NCBI GenBank assembly: GCA_049587715.1 | Contig: JBAVEL010000168.1 | Coordinates: 1 to 19,920 of the forward strand | Source: JBAVEL01 sp049587715 | Lineage (GTDB): Bacteria > Bacteroidota > Ignavibacteria > UBA10030 > UBA6906 | DNA length: 19,920 nt | Direction: 5' to 3' | Shown here: positions 15,354 through 19,920 of the stretch, piece by piece | Layout of the letters: each line of letters opens with the position of its first letter | How positions within the stretch are numbered: the first letter of the stretch is position 1 | Position numbers and translations under genes: made by a program | The notes under the pieces: model-generated | What the model saw: only the letters and a program-made list of their open reading frames with translations | What the model was told of the DNA's origin: nothing | The model's database searches: none

Positions 15354-15383
15354 GGGATTCTCCGTCTGGAACAAGGTGCCGTC

Positions 15384-15412
15384 ATGATACTGAACCCTCT
15401 GCAGAAATGCAA
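15384..15412 (-). promoter_or_regulatory. Promoter for bioY
   Basis: On the minus strand TTGCAT (15407-15412) is followed after 17 bases by TATCAT (15384-15389). The distance to the bioY ATG at 15353 allows a leader of about 25 bases. No biotin-repressor operator was recognised. Confidence 0.62.
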
Positions 15413-15415
15413 ATA

Positions 15416-15444
15416 TTGAACTTGGGCATCCGCATCGGTATCTT
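15416..15444 (+). promoter_or_regulatory. Promoter for the FlgD-tailed secreted protein
   Basis: TTGAAC (15416-15421) is followed after 17 bases by TATCTT (15439-15444), placing the start near 15451 and the ATG at 15469. Its -35 lies only 3 bases from that of the opposite bioY promoter, so the two probably compete. A second TATCAT at 15450-15455 has no well-placed -35. Confidence 0.52.
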
Positions 15445-15468
15445 TCCCTTATCATAGGGAGTCCGCCC

Positions 15469-17028
15469 ATGACCCATGCTCTGCTTCTCCTCACCCTCCC
15501 CCTTCTCTCGGGCCCCGAGAGCATCATCGTGAGTCCCGACACGCTCCGCCATGCGGGAAGGCCCGGCACACGGTCGGAGCATGTGCTCACGGTCCGCAAT
15601 ACGGGACCCACCCCGGTCACGGTCTCCGTTTCGGAGTCCACGTTCGTGGGGGGACCCTCCGCACCCGCGCAGGCCTCCCCTCCCGAGGCATTCGTCACGG
15701 CGGCCGTGGATCAACGGGGCGACAACCTGATCGTGGGGGCGGACGTGCTGGAGCTTCTCTACCAGAAGCGGGTGACAATCATCGGCACGGTGCTGGATCT
15801 CCGGGTGCGGATGGCGGCCCCCGACTCGGCCCTGGGGGGGGTGTTCTCGCTGGATGTGGACCAGGATTTCGGCACGGGCTCCTGGCCCGTCCCCTGGGGG
15901 TTCGGACCCCGCGCCCGCGACATCGGGGCCGAGTTCGAGGTGGTGGTGGATGCAAGCGGCTTCCTGAGCGATTCCCTGGGATTCGGGAACATTCCCATTG
16001 CCGTCGTCGTCCGGAGCTCCGACAGCTCCGTGGTGTACATCCCGCTGTTTCCCACCCTGGCGCGCGACAGTCTGCTTACCATCACCGTCCCTGGCATTCC
16101 CCTCGGACCGCTCGGCATCAACGACCCCGATCAGAACCTGAACATCGGAGCGGTGTTCGCCCGGCTCGTTCCCACCGCCGCATTCCCCGACTTCATACCC
16201 GATCTGGGGCACGGGAGGGTGGGCGCCGAGACAGGCACCTCCTGGATGCGGAGCTCCTGGGGTGCCCGCACGATTGCGGCGGGAGATTCTGCCTCACTCG
16301 ATGTCTCCCTTCTGGCGGCGCTCCCTCCGGGCGCCTACCTGTCCCGGCTCCGCTTCACGGCTCCGGGCCTTCCACCCGCCGCAGTGACGGCAGCCATGAC
16401 CATCACGGCTCCGGGTCATGCCACGCTCTCACTCAGCCGCTGGTCCGTCTCCGATACCCTCGCACCCGGGGACTCATCGGATCATCCCGTCACGGTCTCC
16501 AACACGGGGGACCAGGAGCTCCTCTGGGCCATCCTGGACACGTCCGCTCTCGACTGGGCGGACGCCTTCCCGCCGGGGGGATTGCTGGAGCCGGGAGGCG
16601 TCACCCAGGCCACGATCCGGCTCCGCTCGGCGGCCCTCCAGCCGGGCGCCACATACGCGGGCACCCTGATGGTGGCAACGAACGACCCTGCCGCCCCCGC
16701 CACCCCCTTTTCCGTCTCTCTCCGCGTGGAGAGCTCATCCGCCGCATCGGGGTGTGCGCTGCCGGAGGCCTTTTCCCTCGCCCCCAACTACCCCAATCCC
16801 TTCAATCCCGCAACCACGCTCCGGGTGGAGGCCCCCCGACCCATGTCCGTCCGGCTCACGGTCTGGGACATGCTCGGAAGGCCCGTGGCCGAGGTATTCA
16901 GGGGCGTGATCCCTCCGGGGAGCTCTCTTTTCAGGTGGGAGGCGGGAAATGCGCCCGGGGGGGCCTATTTCTTCCGCCTGGAATCGGGCGGTGTCTCCCG
17001 GACCCGCATGGGGCTTCTCATCCGATAA
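15469..17028 (+). CDS. Secreted beta-sandwich protein with FlgD/type-IX-like C-terminal tail
   Basis: This 519-residue protein has a short hydrophobic signal peptide (about residues 3-15) and AGGGAG 7 bases before its ATG. The body is beta-rich. HVLTVRNTGPTPVTVSV (about residue 38) and VTVSNTGDQELLW are Ig-like strands. ALPPGAYLSRLRFTAPG and GTLMVATNDPAAP resemble the 'sNDP' repeats of extracellular proteins. The last 90 residues start LPEAFSLAPNYPNPFNPATT, then WDMLGRPV and WEAGNAPGGAYFFRLESG. This is the FlgD-like/type A sorting-type tail seen in many FCB-group secreted proteins. The protein is probably exported and surface-attached or released. Its ligand or function is not recognised. No terminator was seen after it. 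Confidence 0.82.
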   Translation: MTHALLLLTLPLLSGPESIIVSPDTLRHAGRPGTRSEHVLTVRNTGPTPVTVSVSESTFVGGPSAPAQASPPEAFVTAAVDQRGDNLIVGADVLELLYQKRVTIIGTVLDLRVRMAAPDSALGGVFSLDVDQDFGTGSWPVPWGFGPRARDIGAEFEVVVDASGFLSDSLGFGNIPIAVVVRSSDSSVVYIPLFPTLARDSLLTITVPGIPLGPLGINDPDQNLNIGAVFARLVPTAAFPDFIPDLGHGRVGAETGTSWMRSSWGARTIAAGDSASLDVSLLAALPPGAYLSRLRFTAPGLPPAAVTAAMTITAPGHATLSLSRWSVSDTLAPGDSSDHPVTVSNTGDQELLWAILDTSALDWADAFPPGGLLEPGGVTQATIRLRSAALQPGATYAGTLMVATNDPAAPATPFSVSLRVESSSAASGCALPEAFSLAPNYPNPFNPATTLRVEAPRPMSVRLTVWDMLGRPVAEVFRGVIPPGSSLFRWEAGNAPGGAYFFRLESGGVSRTRMGLLIR

Positions 17029-17029
17029 A

Positions 17030-17051
17030 GGGGCGCTGAGGGGGCGCTGAG
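17030..17051 (+). repeat. Tandem 11-bp repeat with three G-runs
   Basis: GGGGCGCTGAG occurs twice in tandem right after the stop of the secreted protein and is followed by six more G. The G-runs of 4, 5 and 6 sit 7 bases upstream of the prs -35 box. A fourth run of at least three G is missing, so a stable G-quadruplex is uncertain. Confidence 0.55.
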
Positions 17052-17062
17052 GGGGGCGGAGA

Positions 17063-17091
17063 TTGCTTCGGAATCCCCTTTTTCCTATATT
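17063..17091 (+). promoter_or_regulatory. Promoter for the prs-rplY-pth run
   Basis: TTGCTT (17063-17068) is followed after 17 bases by TATATT (17086-17091). This is the best -10 match in the window, in an A+T-rich patch. The leader to the prs ATG would be about 70 bases. Confidence 0.68.
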
Positions 17092-17169
17092 GATACGCTG
17101 AATCAGCGGACGGCGCGTCGCGCGCGCCTCCTCCCCTTGGGAGCATCGTCCACCCCCTGCGAGCGGAGC

Positions 17170-18111
17170 ATGCACAGTGATCTGAGAGTGTTTTCCGGCC
17201 GCTCCAACAGGCCGCTCGCCGAGCTCATCGCGCACGAGCTGGGAAGGCCGGTGGGTGCATGCGACATCAAGGATTTCAGCGACGGGGAGATCTGGGTCAA
17301 GTACTCCGAGAACATCCGCGGGAGCGATGTCTTCATCGTGCAGTCCACGAACCCGCCTGCGGAGAACATCCTGGAGCTCCTGATCATGATCGACGCGGCC
17401 CGGAGGGCCTCGGCCCGGAAGGTGGCGGCGGTCATCCCCTACTTCGGGTACGCGCGGCAGGACCGGAAAGACCAGCCCCGGGTTTCCATCACGGCCAAGC
17501 TGGTGGCCAACCTGATCACCCATGCGGGGGTGGACCGGGTGATCACCATGGACCTGCATGCGCCCCAGATCCAGGGTTTCTTCGACATCCCGGTGGATCA
17601 CCTGTATTCCTCCGCGATCCTGGGGGGATACTTCCGCGGGCACAAGGTAAGCGATCTGGCCGTGGCCTCCCCTGATGTGGGCGGGATCAAGATGGCCCGG
17701 GCCTATGCCAAGCGGCTGGAGGCCGACCTGATCGTGATCGACAAGCGGCGCCCCCGGCAGAACGAGGCCGAGGTCATGAACATCATCGGCGACGTGAAGG
17801 GGAAGAACATCCTGATTGTGGACGACCTGGTGGATACGGCTTGGACGCTCTGCAACGCCGTGACCGCCCTGCACAGGGCGGGTGCACGTGACATCTATGC
17901 GGCCTGCACGCACGCCGTTCTCTCGGGGGACGCGCTGGACCGCATCGAGGCCGCCGACCTCCGGCTGCTGGTGGTCACCGACACGCTTCCCCTTCCACGC
18001 CCTTCGGAGAAGGTGCGGGTGGAGTCGGTGGCGACCATCTTTGGGGAGGCCATGAAGAGGACGTTCCGGCACATGTCCATCAGCTCCCTCTTCGACGTGG
18101 ACAAAGGATAG
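17170..18111 (+). CDS. prs: Ribose-phosphate pyrophosphokinase (PRPP synthetase)
   Basis: This 313-residue class I enzyme makes PRPP from ribose-5-phosphate and ATP for nucleotide, His and Trp synthesis. It opens LRVFSGRSNRPLAELIA and has PYFGYARQDRKDQPRVSITAKLVANL, TMDLHAPQIQGFFDIPVDHLY, SPDVGGIKMARAYAKRL and the flexible loop DKRRPRQNEAEVMNIIGDV. The PRPP-binding loop reads VDDLVDTAWTLCNA, where the family has DTAGT or DTGGT. Trp225 (TGG, 17842-17844) replaces the usual glycine. The ATG at 17170 gives the standard N-terminus; an upstream TTG at 17137 would add eleven residues. The ribosome site is poor. rplY follows closely, as in many bacteria. Confidence 0.93.
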   Translation: MHSDLRVFSGRSNRPLAELIAHELGRPVGACDIKDFSDGEIWVKYSENIRGSDVFIVQSTNPPAENILELLIMIDAARRASARKVAAVIPYFGYARQDRKDQPRVSITAKLVANLITHAGVDRVITMDLHAPQIQGFFDIPVDHLYSSAILGGYFRGHKVSDLAVASPDVGGIKMARAYAKRLEADLIVIDKRRPRQNEAEVMNIIGDVKGKNILIVDDLVDTAWTLCNAVTALHRAGARDIYAACTHAVLSGDALDRIEAADLRLLVVTDTLPLPRPSEKVRVESVATIFGEAMKRTFRHMSISSLFDVDKG

Positions 18112-18136
18112 CACAGGAAAAGGAGAAAGCACAATC

Positions 18137-18844
18137 ATGGCGGAGATCGCACTCAGCGCCGAGCGGCGCACGGTCATCGGCAAGGGAATGGGGCGCATCC
18201 GGCGGGAGGACTTGATCCCCGGGGTGTTCTATACGCGGGGCGAGGAGAACATCCCCATCCAGGTGCCGGCGACCAGCCTGCGCCCGGTGGTGTACACCTC
18301 CGAAGCCCACATCATCGTCCTTCAGCTCGGCGACGGAACCAGCCGGCGCTGCATCCTGCGGGACGTGCAGTACGACCCCGTCACCGACCGTCCGATCCAT
18401 TTCGACCTCCAGGGGCTCCGGGAGAACGAGGAGCTCACCATCGAGGTGCCCATCTCCCTCACGGGCGGCACCCCCGCCGGCGTGCGGGAAGGCGGCACCC
18501 TCCAGCAGATGATCTACCGGCTGAAGATCTCCTGCCTCCCGAAGAACATCCCCGAGAAGATCGAGGTGAACGTGGCGGATCTGGTCATCAACCAGACCAT
18601 CCACGTGAGCGACCTCCGGGTTCCCGACGCCACGATCCTGGAAAACGAGGACACCACCGTGGTGGCGGTGCTCCCGCCGACCCTCCAGAAGGAGGAGGTG
18701 CCCGCCGAGGCGGCCGTGGCCCCTGAGACCGCGGAGCCCGAGGTGGTGGGCAAGGGAAAGAAGGCCGAGGGTGAGGAGCCCGCCGAGGGCGAGAAGGAGA
18801 AGGAAAAGGACAGGGAAAAGAAGAAGGGGAAAGAAAAGGAGTAG
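18137..18844 (+). CDS. rplY: Large ribosomal subunit protein bL25 (CTC/TL5 type)
   Basis: This 235-residue protein is the long, two-domain form of bL25, which binds 5S rRNA. The N-terminal domain (about 1-92) reads AEIALSAERRTVIGKGMGRIRREDLIPGVFYTRG and carries DVQYDPVTDRPIHFDLQ. The beta-rich C-terminal domain (about 93-180) holds VPISLTGGTPAGVREGGTLQQ and VADLVINQTIHVSDL, as in Thermus TL5. The last 45 residues form a disordered acidic-then-lysine tail (EKEKEKDREKKKGKEKE). AGGAGA lies 10 bases before the ATG. It is 25 bases after prs and 14 bases before pth, so co-transcription is likely. Confidence 0.94.
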   Translation: MAEIALSAERRTVIGKGMGRIRREDLIPGVFYTRGEENIPIQVPATSLRPVVYTSEAHIIVLQLGDGTSRRCILRDVQYDPVTDRPIHFDLQGLRENEELTIEVPISLTGGTPAGVREGGTLQQMIYRLKISCLPKNIPEKIEVNVADLVINQTIHVSDLRVPDATILENEDTTVVAVLPPTLQKEEVPAEAAVAPETAEPEVVGKGKKAEGEEPAEGEKEKEKDREKKKGKEKE

Positions 18845-18858
18845 GCCCCCTCCCTCCC

Positions 18859-19428
18859 GTGGGGAAGCTGGTGGCAGGGCTCGGGAACCCGGGCTCTCTC
18901 TATGCCCCGACCCGCCACAACCTGGGCTTCATGGTGGCGGACGAGCTGGCCCGCCGGCTGGATATCGCCTGGGGAGGCGGGAAGGGGGACTACCTGAAGG
19001 CGGAAGGAAGGGGGGATTGGGGCGGCCTTGTTCTTCTCAAGCCCCTCACCTGGATGAACGGAAGCGGAAGGGCTGTGGCCGAAGCCATGGGGACCTTCGG
19101 CCTTCACCCCGAGGATCTTCTTGTCGTGAGCGACGATGCCGCCCTCCCCTTCGGCTCCCTCCGCATGCGTCCCGGGGGATCGGGCGGAGCCCACAACGGT
19201 CTCCGCTCCGTGATCGAGCATCTGGGAACGGAGGCCTTCTGCCGGCTCCGCCTGGGGATACGGCCCCCCGAGGGCATGCCGGACGTGCCCCTCCGGGCTT
19301 TTGTCCTCTCCCCCTTCGGCATCTCCGAGCGGGCGGGGGTGGAGGCCATGGTGGGAAGGGCGGCCGAAGGGTCCCTCGAGTTCATCCGCTCGGGACCCGG
19401 GCGCGCCATGACGAGTGTCAACACATAA
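18859..19428 (+). CDS. pth: Peptidyl-tRNA hydrolase
   Basis: This 189-residue protein releases peptides from stalled peptidyl-tRNA. Family motifs are GLGNPGSLYAPTRHNLGF with the catalytic His in TRHN, LLKPLTWMNGSGRAV with the substrate-binding Asn, and VSDDAALPFGSLRMRPGGSGGAHNGLRS with the conserved Asp and Asn. The GTG start at 18859 directly precedes the usual 'KLVAGLGNPG' opening. A ribosome site is not distinct; the preceding purine-rich end of rplY may serve. The usual GGHNGL appears as GAHNGL, a mild variation. It lies between rplY and rpsF, a frequent order. Confidence 0.94.
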   Translation: MGKLVAGLGNPGSLYAPTRHNLGFMVADELARRLDIAWGGGKGDYLKAEGRGDWGGLVLLKPLTWMNGSGRAVAEAMGTFGLHPEDLLVVSDDAALPFGSLRMRPGGSGGAHNGLRSVIEHLGTEAFCRLRLGIRPPEGMPDVPLRAFVLSPFGISERAGVEAMVGRAAEGSLEFIRSGPGRAMTSVNT

Positions 19429-19473
19429 CAGCGGGACCCGCCTGCCGAGCTTGCGGCGGACGGCCCCTCTACT

Positions 19474-19503
19474 CTTCAATTCACCGCCCGGTGATTATTG
19501 AAG
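19474..19503 (+). promoter_or_regulatory. Stem-loop upstream of rpsF (leader control element or pth terminator)
   Basis: CTTCAAT (19474-19480) pairs with ATTGAAG (19497-19503), and TCACCG (19481-19486) pairs with CGGTGA (19489-19494), with a 2-base bulge at 19495-19496. No T-run follows, so it is a poor terminator. Many bacteria have an S6:S18-binding hairpin containing CCG before rpsF, and this could be the equivalent. That identity is tentative. Confidence 0.4.
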
Positions 19504-19543
19504 GGTCTTCTCCATCACCAACAGAAGTCCACAGGGAGGCAGA

Positions 19544-19920
19544 ATGGACAAACCCACAAGGATCTACGAAACCACCGTCATCCTGAACGCGTCGCTGGAT
19601 GACTCCCAGACCGACGGGGTCATCGGCCGCATCCAGGACCTGATCGTCAAGAACGGAGGAGCGGTCAGTGCCGTCAACAAGTGGGGCCGGAAGCGGCTCT
19701 CGTATCCCATCCGGAAGAAGACCAACGGGTTTTATGTGAACATCGAGTTCACGGCCCCCGCCCCCTTCCTGACCGTTCTGGAGCGGGCCTACCAGCTGGA
19801 CGAGGTGATCCTCCGGCATCTCACGATCGCACCCGACCGGAAAGCCCTGGCGGCCCGGCCCCCGCGGCCCGCAGAGCCCCCTCCCCCCGCCCCCGCGGTG
19901 CGGGAGCCGCTGTTCAAGGG
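19544..19920 (+). CDS. rpsF: Small ribosomal subunit protein bS6 (3' end outside window)
   Basis: 125 residues are visible from the ATG at 19544, which has AGGGAGG 4 bases upstream. The start RIYETTVILNASL, the middle KWGRKRLSYPIRKKTNGFYVNIEF and the following LDEVILRHLTI match bS6, which pairs with bS18 in the platform of the 30S subunit. After about residue 100 the frame continues with a Pro/Ala/Arg-rich stretch and EPLFK up to the window edge. This is longer and more proline-rich than the usual short acidic tail. The downstream partners (normally ssb and rpsR) lie beyond the window. Confidence 0.93.
   Translation, partial: MDKPTRIYETTVILNASLDDSQTDGVIGRIQDLIVKNGGAVSAVNKWGRKRLSYPIRKKTNGFYVNIEFTAPAPFLTVLERAYQLDEVILRHLTIAPDRKALAARPPRPAEPPPPAPAVREPLFK

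Overview
The window is dense, G+C-rich bacterial DNA (about two thirds G+C or more by eye). It carries only chromosomal genes: no RNA genes, CRISPR arrays, insertion sequences or phage genes were seen. Several traits point to the wider Fibrobacterota-Chlorobiota-Bacteroidota relatives, such as Eisenbacteria-, Latescibacteria- or Gemmatimonadota-like lineages. These are a secreted protein ending in an 'NYPNPFNP' FlgD/type-IX-like tail, a Big_5 lipoprotein starting 'C..(x)GGP.D..PP' like Bacteroidota proteins, and several diderm envelope lipoproteins (SPOR, META). The taxonomic placement is inference.

Layout. (1) 1-630, minus: 5' part of a PPK2-family polyphosphate kinase, divergent from (2) 704-1680, plus: two overlapping SPOR-domain lipoproteins. 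(3) 7806-1683, minus: a tight four-gene operon tsaD - yfhO-like - mltG - Big_5 lipoprotein, convergent with the SPOR pair. (4) 7940-8842, plus: a lipoprotein with a META domain. (5) 8965-9156: rpmB with its own promoter and a clear intrinsic terminator. (6) 9248-14740, plus: a seven-gene head-to-tail run pgsA-pgpA-cinA-thpR-recA-recX-exonuclease, ended by a terminator shared with (7) bioY on the minus strand (15353-14772). (8) 15469-17028, plus: a secreted beta-rich protein with the FlgD-like tail. (9) 17170 to the window end, plus: prs-rplY-pth-rpsF, a commonly conserved neighbourhood.

Functional themes are envelope and phospholipid building (pgsA, pgpA, mltG, yfhO-like, lipoproteins), homologous recombination (recA, recX, a PolB-like exonuclease), nucleotide metabolism and repair (prs, cinA, ppk2, thpR) and translation (tsaD, rpmB, rplY, pth, rpsF).

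No obviously new multi-gene system is present. The signals most worth following are: a recurring lineage-type promoter (TTGCA-like -35, 16-18 base spacer, TAT(A/C)(T/A)T-like -10) in most of the A+T-rich islands; a Gly-to-Trp change in the PRPP-binding loop of PRPP synthetase; an intrinsic-terminator-like hairpin facing the wrong way at the mltG/Big_5 junction together with an implausibly long lipoprotein leader; and a PolB-like exonuclease translationally coupled to recX.
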